Shown: one piece after another, positions 36,194-44,376 of the stretch
Layout: every line of letters starts with the position of its first letter
Numbering within the stretch: position 1 is the first letter of the stretch
Origin: M55B167 sp964406095
GTDB taxonomy: Bacteria > Verrucomicrobiota > Kiritimatiellia > RFP12 > UBA1067
Direction: 5' to 3'
DNA length: 44,541 nt
Assembly (NCBI GenBank): GCA_964406095.1
Contig: CAYOQJ010000061.1
Location: forward strand, 1-44,541
Translations under genes and position numbers: made by a program
The notes under the pieces: generated by a model
What the model was told of the DNA's origin: nothing
The model's input: the letters and a program-made list of their open reading frames with translations, nothing else
Databases searched by the model: none

Positions 36194-37696
36194 TTACTGC
36201 AAGAGCTTTGTGAAACGCTGATAAGCCTCTTCCCAGACAGCGCAATTCTGCGGATCGTAGCGTTTGATGGAGAAAGCCGATTTGATGTAGGGCATCGCCC
36301 GTTTTAAATCCGCAATTACTCCGGCACCGATCGCCTGCACCATGATGTTGCCCACCGCTGTAGCTTCTTTGGGTCCGGCCAATACCGACACACCAATTGA
36401 ATCTGCCGTAAACTGGTTGAGCAACGCATTATTACTGCCGCCGCCAACGATATGAACCACCTCTGTTGGGGTAGCGATAACGGCGTTGATGTTTTCGTTT
36501 ACATTGCGGTACTTTAATGCCAAGCTTTCGTAGACGCAGCGCAGAATCGCACCACGGTCACGCAGTTCCGGCTGGGCACTCTCTGCCACAAAACCCACAA
36601 CTGCCTGTTCCATATTGGCCGGATTGTAGAATCGCGGATCATCGGGATCGATAAAGGCCGTGAAGGGCTCGGCCGCCGGTGCAATGGTGTCAACCTCCTG
36701 CCACGACATACGCCTGCCGTCGGCTATCTCCCAGACCCTCAGCAGCTCTTGCACAATCCAGGTACCCATACAATTTTTCAGAAACCGGGTGTTGCCGATG
36801 CCCCCCTCATTGCTGAGGCCGGCACTCATGGCCTCTATCGAGGTTACCGGTTTCCTGATCAGTTTGCCGACCAACGACCAGGTACCGGAGCTGATTATCA
36901 GGGCCTTTTTAGGATCGCGCACCGGTGCTGCCGCAAAGGCACTGGCGGTATCATGCGAGCCCACTGAAATCAAATCGACCTCATTCAGCCCGCAGTGTCT
37001 GGCCAACCCCGGCTGCAATCTGCCGATCTTTTTTCCGGGGGCGACTATTTCCGGCATAATCTTTTTGGGGATGCTCAACGCTTTGAGCATCTCGCGGCTC
37101 CATCTGCCCTTTTTAGCATCCATCAGCTGTGTAACACTGGCAAAGGTTGAATCGACACATCGGCAGCCACCCAGGTAGAAGTAGAAGAGCGAGGGCACCG
37201 GCAGATAGAAACCGGCGCGTTTGAGCAGCTGCGGACGCCGCGTGGCGACCCACAACAACTGATTGGAAAGGTTGAAAGGCTGAAAGTGGTTGCCGGTAAT
37301 TTCGTAAACTCTCTCTGAAGCGATCAACTGCCGCACCTCATCACACATTGTATCAAGGCGATGATCGCGGTAGCAGTACATCTTGCCGAGCGCATCACCA
37401 TCGGGAGTCATCAGCTGTCCGTCGGCACCCCAGGTGTCAATGCCAATACCGTCGAGTTGTCCGTCAAATTCGCGGGCGGCTGTCTGCAGTCCTTTGACAA
37501 TATTAGCGTAGATATCGGTGTCATCCCAAAATGTACGTTCGGCAACGCTGCCCTCGCTATCCGGCAGGAAGCAGCTCACCCCTTCGTGGGCGAACCGATG
37601 CACCTCCTCCATCCGGAAACCGGAGTCGTCAAATATTCCAACGAAGCATTTACCCCCGGACGCACCCAAGTCAACTGCGAATAATTTAGTCATCAT
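36194..37696 (-). CDS. rhaB: Rhamnulokinase-type FGGY sugar kinase
   Basis: RhaB phosphorylates L-rhamnulose. The 500-residue protein has the FGGY ATP-binding phosphate-1 loop FAVDLGASGGKCFVG, GIGIDTWGADGQL, YCYRDHRLD, ITGNHFQPFNLSNQLLW, ISSGTWSLVGK (phosphate-2) and VHIVGGGSNNALLNQFTAD (adenosine). These fit RhaB better than XylB or GlpK. Fuculose kinase is a possible alternative. AGGAGAG precedes two tandem ATGs; the second (37693) has the better spacing. No isomerase or aldolase of the pathway is adjacent, so the metabolic link is incomplete in this window. Confidence 0.82.
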   Translation of the reverse strand: MMTKLFAVDLGASGGKCFVGIFDDSGFRMEEVHRFAHEGVSCFLPDSEGSVAERTFWDDTDIYANIVKGLQTAAREFDGQLDGIGIDTWGADGQLMTPDGDALGKMYCYRDHRLDTMCDEVRQLIASERVYEITGNHFQPFNLSNQLLWVATRRPQLLKRAGFYLPVPSLFYFYLGGCRCVDSTFASVTQLMDAKKGRWSREMLKALSIPKKIMPEIVAPGKKIGRLQPGLARHCGLNEVDLISVGSHDTASAFAAAPVRDPKKALIISSGTWSLVGKLIRKPVTSIEAMSAGLSNEGGIGNTRFLKNCMGTWIVQELLRVWEIADGRRMSWQEVDTIAPAAEPFTAFIDPDDPRFYNPANMEQAVVGFVAESAQPELRDRGAILRCVYESLALKYRNVNENINAVIATPTEVVHIVGGGSNNALLNQFTADSIGVSVLAGPKEATAVGNIMVQAIGAGVIADLKRAMPYIKSAFSIKRYDPQNCAVWEEAYQRFTKLLQ

Positions 37697-37932
37697 CTCT
37701 CTCCTGCAACGGCAACACCGCGATCGATTTTAACTCATGTTTTTAACAGGGTTATACAAAAATTCGCTGCTGTTGACAACGGCTTTATTCAGACACTGAC
37801 CGTCGGCAATCAGAAATGTTATCAGGCACTGATTTTTTCTAAATCTTTCATTAGATTACAATGGACTTTGAACTCTGAAAAGCGTTATGATGAGAAGCAA
37901 TACAGTAACTTATCCTAAAAACGGGAATGATC

Positions 37933-38088
37933 TTAACCACGAAATACACGAAACACACGAAAACACTGTTCGAACTATTGATTTGTAACCTAACCCATGA
38001 GGTGAATATGGTTTTTCCATTTTTTTCTCATAAGTGGTTATATATAAGATACTTAAATTCGTGCCTTTCGTGATTTTCGTGGTTTAAT
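37933..38088. repeat. MITE-like element with CCACGAAA inverted ends
   Basis: The left end is TTAACCACGAAATACACG (37933-37950); the right end is its near reverse complement (CCTTTCGTGATTTTCGTGG, 38064-38082, plus TTTAA). About 156 bp lie between the outer limits, with no ORF. The ends are palindromic CACGAAA clusters, a motif common in intergenic repeats of environmental bacteria. It borders the phosphatase fragment. Confidence 0.6.
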
Positions 38089-38101
38089 TGATTTTTCTAG
38101 G

Positions 38102-38236
38102 GTAAACCAAAGAGCAGCCAGGCGGCGGTATGCTGAATGTGATCATAGCTCTGATCTCCGGCGAAGAAAAGCAGATCAGGATCAAAGTATTTCGGGTTGT
38201 TGACGATTTCGGTGCGCGGAAAGAGCTGGGCTGTCA
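38102..38236 (-). pseudogene. Deleted fragment of a PhoD-like phosphatase paralogue
   Basis: Bases 38102-38217 match 41285-41402 of the intact PhoD-like gene with about 6 differences (roughly 95% identity). After a GCGG present at both breakpoints, 38218-38236 matches 41667-41685. The roughly 270 bp that separates these in the intact gene is missing, and everything outside is lost. Differences include silent and amino-acid-changing positions (for example Phe to Leu in the metal-binding strand, which still reads DPDLLFFAGDQ), so the fragment probably comes from a paralogue that once encoded protein. It ends exactly at the permease stop codon. Confidence 0.8.
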
Positions 38237-39433
38237 TTATTCCTTTCCACGCCATATCCAGCTCAACATATCATACTTGCGCCGGACGTGACATTTGCCG
38301 CCACACGCGCCATCCATAAATTCCTTACGGGTGCATCCCAGGCAGGGGTTGATGAAAAACCACTTCAGCTTCTTGCATAAACCATGAATTATAACCACGG
38401 TCAAAAGAACCGCAAAGGGCCAATGCCACCACGGAGAAGATATATTCCCCACCACCTGCTCTCCCATAACATCCCCAAACAGCTGCGGCACACAACACTC
38501 ATGAACAACCAGCTCTCCCTGCTGTCGATAAGCATGATACTGATAGTCCGGAAAAACAAAATGATCGGTGATCGTTCCTGCGACCAGTGCCATAATCACA
38601 AGCATGGAGGCGTAATATAACGCCTTCGCCAAACCCATGTTGTGCCGGATCGCATTGAGTTCACCCAGATTAGTGGCGGGACCGGCCATCAGATAGGCCA
38701 CACCGGCACCGGGTGTCGCTCCAAGCAGTAGCAACCCCTGTACCACGGGAATCGATGGCACACTGCACGCATAAACCGGAATGCCAAGTATAACCACATA
38801 AAGCAGCGTGGATAGCTCCTGACGTCCCAGCCAGGTTGAAATCCACTCAAGCGGCAGAACCGCCAGCAACAGCGATGCGATACTCAACCCGATTGCGATA
38901 TCAACACTCACCTCGGCACCTAGATCACAAAACGACCATCGCAACCAACGCAGAGTTTTACTTCCCCATCTCTCTTCATCCGCACACATACAGTCGCTAC
39001 AGGCAACTCCATCAGCAGTGCGCTCATTTGCAGCGCCACCCCTGAACAACCGGTTGCCCAGCACACCTATCATCAACGAATTCAGGATTGCCGCACTCAG
39101 TAGCATCAATGTCAGTTTGCTACCTAGCAGCCGCAGAGAAATCAGAACCACAATCGGTGACAGAACCGGTGCCGATGTCATGAAAGCCAGTACATTACCG
39201 ACAGCGGCACCGCAACGATACAGGCCAAGTCCGATCGGAATGGTTCCGCAGGAACAGATCGGCAACAAACACCCGATTCCCACCGATTTAAAAAGAGCCT
39301 GCGCTCCATGTCCAGCCAGATGACGTTCAAGCGTCAGATGCGGCACCCACACCTTGACAGCTCCGGCGATCAGAAACCCCAGTATCACATAGGGAGCCGA
39401 CTCAAGCAGTGTGTTTAAAAGAATTTCAAGCAT
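38237..39433 (-). CDS. PF03773-type permease, putative metal or oxyanion efflux
   Basis: The 398-residue protein has eight or so membrane helices and the family motif CLLPICSCGTIPIGLGLYRCGA (first part, about residues 54-75), with cysteines that may bind the cargo, and a matching second half around VYACSVPSIPVVQGLLL and MAGPATNLGELN. Two Cys-rich loops (CSDCMCADEE, and C-terminal NPCLGCTRKEF then CGGKCH) add more metal-binding potential. Relatives include ArsP-type arsenic permeases and SO_0444-type Cu/Zn efflux proteins. The cargo is uncertain. A GTG at 39445 could start 4 codons earlier. Confidence 0.75.
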   Translation of the reverse strand: MLEILLNTLLESAPYVILGFLIAGAVKVWVPHLTLERHLAGHGAQALFKSVGIGCLLPICSCGTIPIGLGLYRCGAAVGNVLAFMTSAPVLSPIVVLISLRLLGSKLTLMLLSAAILNSLMIGVLGNRLFRGGAANERTADGVACSDCMCADEERWGSKTLRWLRWSFCDLGAEVSVDIAIGLSIASLLLAVLPLEWISTWLGRQELSTLLYVVILGIPVYACSVPSIPVVQGLLLLGATPGAGVAYLMAGPATNLGELNAIRHNMGLAKALYYASMLVIMALVAGTITDHFVFPDYQYHAYRQQGELVVHECCVPQLFGDVMGEQVVGNISSPWWHWPFAVLLTVVIIHGLCKKLKWFFINPCLGCTRKEFMDGACGGKCHVRRKYDMLSWIWRGKE

Positions 39434-39617
39434 CGTTCTGTCCACCCATCAACACCACCCCCCCCCTATCTATAAGCCGCTCCGAAAAGATTTCGAGCAG
39501 CCATAACCTATTAATTCATTGCAATATTCTCAGCTTAGATATTCAGTTCTCTTTTCGATGCAAAGCCGTAAAAATAATTTACCAGAGGAGCTTCTTCACA
39601 GTCCCTCTAACAAACTG

Positions 39618-40160
39618 CTAGGGGCCCAGTAATGCCACCTGCGCAGAGTCGATAAAAAAAGCGGCGTTATATGGCTCTGATGTATCGATACGAAAGCGTC
39701 CACGCACTGATGCCTCAGCGTTGATCATCTCTGTACGCGTCAAAATCCACTCGCGTTCCAGATTAACCACAATTGTCCAGCGCATCACCTGATCGGGCAC
39801 AATATCGCAACCGTAGGTTATATTTAGAAGTGGCACCAGATCGAAGTATGTAACACCTACATGGTTGCTGTCGACAATTCGTGAACCTTCGCTGCGGAAG
39901 GCGATTGCGCCTGACAACTCTATCTGCTCACCCTCCAGTTTGCGCAAATCATCGGGTATCTCAAAGGTAGCGGAGCGTCCGTCAATGATCGTTGCCCGAA
40001 CCTTATAGAACAAATCCCACAACTCGCCACCCTCAGCATGTTCAAGGTTATCCAGCGAGAGTTCCTCTGCCTCTGATTCAATCCTGATTTTACGGAACTC
40101 CGCATAATAGAGGGCACAGAGCAACACAACCGAGCCAAAAATTATCAACTTTTTCTTCAT
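39618..40160 (-). CDS. Membrane-anchored protein, DUF3299-like
   Basis: The 180-residue protein has an N-terminal helix (KLIIFGSVVLLCALYYAEF) and a periplasmic beta-rich domain: ELWDLFYKVRATIIDG, FEIPDDLRKLEGEQIELSGA, YFDLVPLLNITYGCDIVPDQ and MRWTIVVNLEREW. The WDLF and LxGxxVxLxG pattern recalls DUF3299 proteins, which sit near metal-handling or export genes. The resemblance is by eye. Start at 40160 with an AGAGAG site. It lies 184 bp from the permease start and 84 bp after the phosphatase stop, in the same direction. Confidence 0.5.
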   Translation of the reverse strand: MKKKLIIFGSVVLLCALYYAEFRKIRIESEAEELSLDNLEHAEGGELWDLFYKVRATIIDGRSATFEIPDDLRKLEGEQIELSGAIAFRSEGSRIVDSNHVGVTYFDLVPLLNITYGCDIVPDQVMRWTIVVNLEREWILTRTEMINAEASVRGRFRIDTSEPYNAAFFIDSAQVALLGP

Positions 40161-40244
40161 ACCGTGCACTCTCTCCGACACTCAGAAGGCTGTATATCGC
40201 CGACAGAGCACCCCGGTTGCCAACAACTCAGCCGCACAGCGATT

Positions 40245-41951
40245 TCATTTGGTCGGCAGCATCTGCCAGACCGGCGCATGGCCGCGTGTGTCCACCTGCT
40301 TGATAGTGCGCGGCCAACCCGGCATCTGTCGAGCACCCGGTCTGGTGGCGTCCACCTCTCGATCCCAACTCTCAAATGTGATTGTGCGTCCTTTTTTATT
40401 GAAGCGTATCAGCCCGAATCCGCCGCGCTGCACCTGCTCCGCCGGATTGGCATAGGCATACATTGTTATTTTATTGTTAAAACCGTCCAGGTAGTCACCG
40501 GTGTAGGGTAGCGGATTGTCGGCCTCACGATTGGCGCCAGGTTTTTTATCTGACGGCTCCCACCAACGCCGATAGTAATTATTAACGATCGCGGGTGATA
40601 CAAAGGCGAAAGAACCATCGCGGAACTCATCGATACCATGGTGAATCAGGGTCGCCAGATGCTGATCACCAGCCAGATGCACCGCTCCAGCCTTACGGAT
40701 TGCCAGCAGTGCCTTACGGCGTCCGGTCTGGGGCCAGCCGTTGCTGTCGAGATCAGCGTGCAATAGATTTTCATATTTACCGTGGCGATGAGCTCCGCCG
40801 CAGAAACCGGTCTGCGAAAGTACCACTTTCATCGAAACCCCATCCCACTGCTCAGCCCACTCATTGAGAAACTTGAGCTGACGATCACCCAGCAGTTTCA
40901 AACCGGGAACATCAATCTTTGAAGGATCGTAATCGGGATCGCGCACATGATCCGGACGAGGTCCCATCTGAGGTATTTTTCCATTGGGACCACTTTTAAA
41001 TTTACGATCCTCAATCACCGCGAAATCGATTCCGCCAATGTTGATGGCGGTGTAATACACACCGATCCCCTGCCCAATCGGTGTCGGATCATACGGATCA
41101 GGCATATGAGAGGTCTGACAGCGCTCAACCATCTTCACATACTCATGGTGATAAAAATACCCTCCGTCGTCGCCAGCCGGTGACGATGCGATTTTACCAC
41201 TCTCACCCCAGAGGTTACCGTGACCGACATCATGATCATCAGGGATACAGATGCAGGGACGGTCTTTAAACACCTCACGGAACTGTAAACCAAAGAGCAG
41301 CCAGGCGGCGGTATGCTGAATGTGATCATAGCTCTGATCTCCGGCGAAAAAGAGAAAATCAGGATCAAAGTGTTTCAGGTTGTTGACGATTTCGGTGCGC
41401 GGATCACGGTTCTGATTGGAGTTGCAGTTGAGCGAACCAATCACAATTTCATCCTTGTTGACCGGGTCTTTACGGATCAGCCCTTTGAATTTCGCCTGTT
41501 CGCCGTGGCGCAGGCGGTAGGGAACATCCCGGGTGTTATCCCAGTTCTCCATGCGGAAGAGGGTTGACCAGCCGATATCATTGATCTGCCGCCGCTGCAC
41601 TTCGCGCCACTCTCCATCGCGCAGCAGCTCAAGCCGCACCGTACGCGTCTCTTTCGGATAGAGCGGAAAGAGCTGGGCCGTCATCTTCATCACCCCGTTA
41701 TGCACAGTATACATTCCAAAACAGATCACCTGATCTCGCGGCACATTCAGATCGACAATCTTGTTGGAACGCCCCCTCTTATTGACGGTATACTTAACCT
41801 CCCACCACTTGTTGGCGCAGAACGAATCGAGTTTATCCGGAAATGGTGATTTCACCGGCGGCTCACCGTGTGCGGTTTGCGCAAAGGAGTTTGACACAGA
41901 AAGCAGGATTGACAGAAACACAGCGTAAATCGAGAATACGACACTTTTCAT
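40245..41951 (-). CDS. PhoD-like secreted phosphoesterase
   Basis: The 568-residue protein has a signal peptide (MKSVVFSIYAVFLSILLSVS, cleavage near SFA-Q), an N-terminal beta-sandwich region (about 40-165), and a PhoD-type metallophosphatase core: IVIGSLNCNSNQN, FDPDFLFFAGDQSYD, CICIPDDHDVGHGNLWGE, SQTGFCGGAHRH and AVHLAGDQHLATLIHHGID. The D, N/D and H residues are those that bind the metal pair in calcineurin-like PhoD enzymes. PhoD proteins release phosphate from phosphodiesters such as teichoic acids or DNA; the substrate in a Gram-negative cell is not clear. A GGAG site precedes the ATG. A rearranged copy lies at 38102-38236. Confidence 0.88.
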   Translation of the reverse strand: MKSVVFSIYAVFLSILLSVSNSFAQTAHGEPPVKSPFPDKLDSFCANKWWEVKYTVNKRGRSNKIVDLNVPRDQVICFGMYTVHNGVMKMTAQLFPLYPKETRTVRLELLRDGEWREVQRRQINDIGWSTLFRMENWDNTRDVPYRLRHGEQAKFKGLIRKDPVNKDEIVIGSLNCNSNQNRDPRTEIVNNLKHFDPDFLFFAGDQSYDHIQHTAAWLLFGLQFREVFKDRPCICIPDDHDVGHGNLWGESGKIASSPAGDDGGYFYHHEYVKMVERCQTSHMPDPYDPTPIGQGIGVYYTAINIGGIDFAVIEDRKFKSGPNGKIPQMGPRPDHVRDPDYDPSKIDVPGLKLLGDRQLKFLNEWAEQWDGVSMKVVLSQTGFCGGAHRHGKYENLLHADLDSNGWPQTGRRKALLAIRKAGAVHLAGDQHLATLIHHGIDEFRDGSFAFVSPAIVNNYYRRWWEPSDKKPGANREADNPLPYTGDYLDGFNNKITMYAYANPAEQVQRGGFGLIRFNKKGRTITFESWDREVDATRPGARQMPGWPRTIKQVDTRGHAPVWQMLPTK

Positions 41952-42149
41952 AAATTTCTCCAGTACGAATTCAAAAACCAGAGTGCTGTAACAGCATTCG
42001 TCAGGAGATTAACATATTCCCGGCGCATTAGTCGCTATAAAATTAATTTCTGCAACAAAAACTCGAAATGCATAATAAAACGCGCGCTTGTCCTAAAGCC
42101 TTTGCCTTATGCACCAAACAAACAGATGTGCCCTCCAAGACAATCATTC

Positions 42150-42353
42150 CTAGTACACCAAAATCACCGTTCCAACAATCTTTTTCGTGTAAAGCCTGAC
42201 CTCACTTGACCAATCCTCTGTATAACTGCGTGTATCGAGCGATGTCACAGCCGACGCACCTGTCACTTCCTCAGAGTGGATTGTTCCGGCCAACAGTGTT
42301 ACGACTGCCAGCAGAATCATCATTCCATTTCCTATTCTTTTCTTTATCTTCAT
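42150..42353 (-). CDS. Small secreted protein downstream of the DGR
   Basis: The 67-residue protein has a signal peptide (MILLAVVTLLAGTIHS) after a basic start and a short mature part ending TVILVY. GGAAAG lies about 6 nt before the ATG. I do not recognise it. It follows the template repeat on the same strand, with 172 bp between, so it might be co-transcribed with the DGR. It could also be the 5' remnant of a longer secreted protein. The coding evidence is limited to the signal peptide and the ribosome site. Confidence 0.45.
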   Translation of the reverse strand: MKIKKRIGNGMMILLAVVTLLAGTIHSEEVTGASAVTSLDTRSYTEDWSSEVRLYTKKIVGTVILVY

Positions 42354-42525
42354 TGTTTCTTTCCTTTCTGTTTTCTTATGTCAGATAAAAGCCCCGGCAC
42401 GGCGGCCGCTCACGCCAATACAACGGAAGCTACTGGTCGTCCGGGGCCGGACATGTTCGTACCCGCATCAGCGGGGCACGGGCATCAACGGATGGGACCC
42501 TGCTTGTCCTGTACGAGGCATGGTG

Positions 42526-42655
42526 CTCACGAGGCGGAAGCCAATGTTGTTGTTCCGATTCGACGGGGTGTTGTTGTTCCGATTCGCCGAACGACAGTTC
42601 GACGCGGTATTGTTCCAGCTTCCGCCCCGTTTTACGCGGTTCGAACCCGAATCCG
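42526..42655 (-). repeat. DGR template repeat (TR)
   Basis: On the minus strand this 130-bp segment is the donor copy of the variable region at 44388-44517. In its informative frame it encodes SGSNRVKRGGSWNNTASN, then Asn-rich codons (AAC/AAT) down to NIGFRLV. Asn codons at the diversified positions are the usual TR signature, since AAY maximises the amino-acid range produced when adenine is mutated. I count about 35 adenines in it, 21 of which differ in the VR. It starts 28 bp after the reverse transcriptase stop. The frame stays open upstream (GFWADGEGADSGS) and downstream (STMPRTGQAGSH), so the TR looks like a fossil 3' end of a target gene. Confidence 0.95.
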
Positions 42656-42682
42656 CCCCTTCTCCGTCTGCCCAAAAACCTT

Positions 42683-43687
42683 TTACATCATTGAGACCTC
42701 CATTGATTTCAAAATTCCTTTGAATCCATACCAGCGCGCCCCGCTATCCGCTGCCGCCGCGCTAGCCCTTAGCTGCTCTGCGTCTGTTTCTCCAGCCAAC
42801 CATTGCCTCTCTTTCATGCGAAACTTTCTCCGTGATCGAATCAGCCGCGTTCTCTGAAAACGCCAACCACCGGGAAAGATCCGTAGGCCCAGAAACGCCA
42901 ACCCCTCGGATACCGGCGCAACGATTGTCCGCTCACCTTTCACTTGCAGTTCACGCTCCTGCATCACCCATTCGCACACGTCATCGTGCAACCGCCAAAT
43001 TTCCGCTTTATTATCTGCAAAAAGCACAAAATCATCCATATACCGCACATATCCAGGTATCTTCAAATTCTCCTTTGCAAAATGATCCAGTCCCGACAAA
43101 TAGAAATTGGCAAACCACTGGCTTGTCAGATTCCCGATCGGCAAACCGTATCCCGGAGGCAACCCCGGTAATGGGTGACGCACAATCACCTCAATCAGCC
43201 AGCGCACTTCTTTTTCACGAAAAACCGGTAACAACAGCTCCAGCAACCGATCATGCGATACACTGTCGAAAAACCGGCGTATATCAAGCTTGCACGTCCA
43301 GCCGTGCCGACGTATCAGATATCGCGCCCGCGACACCGCACGATGAGTTCCCTTTCCTTTGCGACATGCATAGCTGTCCTCTATGAAGGCTCTCTCCAAT
43401 AGCGGTGCAATCACATTACATAATGCATGATGCACCACCCGGTCCCGCACCGATGCACAACTTATTGTACGCGGCTTCGGGTCCATCACCCGAAACTGCC
43501 CATAAAGTGCCGGCTGCCAGATTTGCGTAAGCAACTCTTTTCTTAAAGCCTCCAACTCCTGATCCGCCCGCGCCATGAATACCGCCACATCCCTCTTGCC
43601 ACTACGTCCTTTTATAACACGTCCGAAAGCCGTTGCAAAATTCTCCGGAGATGTGATCCGTTTCCAAAGTTGTCCGTATGATCTCAT
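42683..43687 (-). CDS. DGR reverse transcriptase
   Basis: The 334-residue protein is a group II-intron-related reverse transcriptase of the DGR class. It shows the catalytic acid in TCKLDIRRFFDSVSHD (D135), GYGLPIGNLTSQWFANFYL with the DGR-typical IGNLTSQ (184-190; other reverse transcriptases have QG..S here), and YVRYMDDFVLF (YMDD, 216-219). It lacks the maturase and endonuclease domains of intron enzymes. The start ATG overlaps the stop of the HRDC gene (TGATG), with AAAGGA 8 nt upstream. It would copy TR RNA with errors at adenine and feed cDNA into the VR of the target gene. Confidence 0.95.
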   Translation of the reverse strand: MRSYGQLWKRITSPENFATAFGRVIKGRSGKRDVAVFMARADQELEALRKELLTQIWQPALYGQFRVMDPKPRTISCASVRDRVVHHALCNVIAPLLERAFIEDSYACRKGKGTHRAVSRARYLIRRHGWTCKLDIRRFFDSVSHDRLLELLLPVFREKEVRWLIEVIVRHPLPGLPPGYGLPIGNLTSQWFANFYLSGLDHFAKENLKIPGYVRYMDDFVLFADNKAEIWRLHDDVCEWVMQERELQVKGERTIVAPVSEGLAFLGLRIFPGGWRFQRTRLIRSRRKFRMKERQWLAGETDAEQLRASAAAADSGARWYGFKGILKSMEVSMM

Positions 43688-44226
43688 CACTCAGATCCTT
43701 TGGAAGCGGCCTTTATTTCGTGTTCATCGAATGTCGCGTTTTTTAAAGATGCAATGTGCTTATCGGATGCTTGTGTTGTTGGTTCCGGCATCAATCCAAG
43801 CACCGCCGCCCCGTAGTCACGGCAGAACGCTTCGCCGATGCCGTTTATTTCCTTTAGGCCCGCCAGCGAATGAGGCGCCTGGCGCGCGATCTCCGCCAGT
43901 TGTGTATTACGGGCAATCACATATGCCGGCTTTCCATCAGCCCGCGCCCTGTCATTGCGCCAGCGCTTCAGTTCCCTATACAGCGGACGTTTTGCCTCCT
44001 CCAGCTCTTCCTCCGGATCCGGCCCTCCACGGCGACGAAAACCATCTCCACCCGACGGGGCATCACCCAGCAATAAAGTCAGAACAAGGTGTGGCACGTT
44101 TCCGTGCGTGAAAAAATGCTCACGAGCTTCCAGCACTTCACGTCCGGAAATCGCCTTCCTCAGTGCCTCCTCGGGAAAACCCTGCACCCCCTCCTGATAT
44201 CTCAGCGTAATCACTCGCACATCCAT
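43687..44226 (-). CDS. DGR accessory protein with HRDC domain
   Basis: The 179-residue protein starts MDVRVITLRYQEGVQGFPEEAL and continues VLEAREHFF with THGNVPHLVLTLLL, an N-terminal domain seen with HRDC in DGR cassettes. After a charged linker (about 60-85) comes an HRDC domain: LYRELKRWRNDRARADGKPA, then YVIARNTQLAEIARQAPHSL and INGIGEAFCRDYG. HRDC domains bind nucleic acids in RecQ and RNase D, so a role in handling TR RNA or cDNA is likely. GAGGAG lies 8 nt before the chosen ATG; two upstream in-frame starts exist. The gene sits where other DGRs have Avd. Confidence 0.88.
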   Translation of the reverse strand: MDVRVITLRYQEGVQGFPEEALRKAISGREVLEAREHFFTHGNVPHLVLTLLLGDAPSGGDGFRRRGGPDPEEELEEAKRPLYRELKRWRNDRARADGKPAYVIARNTQLAEIARQAPHSLAGLKEINGIGEAFCRDYGAAVLGLMPEPTTQASDKHIASLKNATFDEHEIKAASKGSE

Positions 44227-44259
44227 TCCCGACACTCCTCTCTCAATAAATTCCATTCG

Positions 44260-44279
44260 GCGGGGGTTGCCCCCCCCGC
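44260..44279. other. GC-rich hairpin before the HRDC gene
   Basis: GCGGGGG (44260-44266) pairs with CCCCCGC (44273-44279). It lies between the target stop and the HRDC start, where it could stall transcription or ribosomes. Confidence 0.5.
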
Positions 44280-44299
44280 TGAAACCGTCCGTGCAGCAT

Positions 44300-44335
44300 A
44301 GAGGGGGTGCGGCTACCGCCTTATCCACCCCCTCT
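44300..44335. other. Strong 10-bp hairpin downstream of the DGR target
   Basis: AGAGGGGGTG (44300-44309) and CACCCCCTCT (44326-44335) pair perfectly around a 16-base loop that can form a small inner stem (CGG/CCG). No T-run follows, so an intrinsic terminator is uncertain; an attenuator or RNA-processing signal is equally possible. Confidence 0.6.
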
Positions 44336-44362
44336 AACGCAGCACTCCCATGTAAGAAAGGA

Positions 44363-44376
44363 AGCGCTCCCGCGCT
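44363..44376 (-). other. Putative DGR target-recognition hairpin (GGGA tetraloop)
   Basis: On the minus strand AGCGC, GGGA and GCGCT form a 5-bp stem with a GGGA loop. It begins 11 nt after the VR end and overlaps the target stop codon. In phage BPP-1, hairpins with GRNA tetraloops just past the VR are needed for efficient homing. Confidence 0.6.

Larger units (their letters stand above)
37697..38236. other. Intergenic region with inverted-repeat element and gene fragment
   Basis: This 540-bp gap has no intact gene. It holds AT-rich sequence upstream of rhaB, an inverted repeat pair at 37933 and 38088, and a rearranged fragment of a phosphatase gene at 38102-38236. Confidence 0.7.

Noticed and set aside
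42276..42857. 193-codon plus-strand ORF across the template repeat
   Set aside because: It is a mirror of TR and the 3' end of the reverse transcriptase; composition is non-protein-like and it lacks a start signal.
42683..43687. Group II intron or retron as an explanation of the reverse transcriptase
   Set aside because: No maturase or endonuclease domain, no intron ends or msr/msd; IGNLTSQ and the TR/VR pair identify a DGR.
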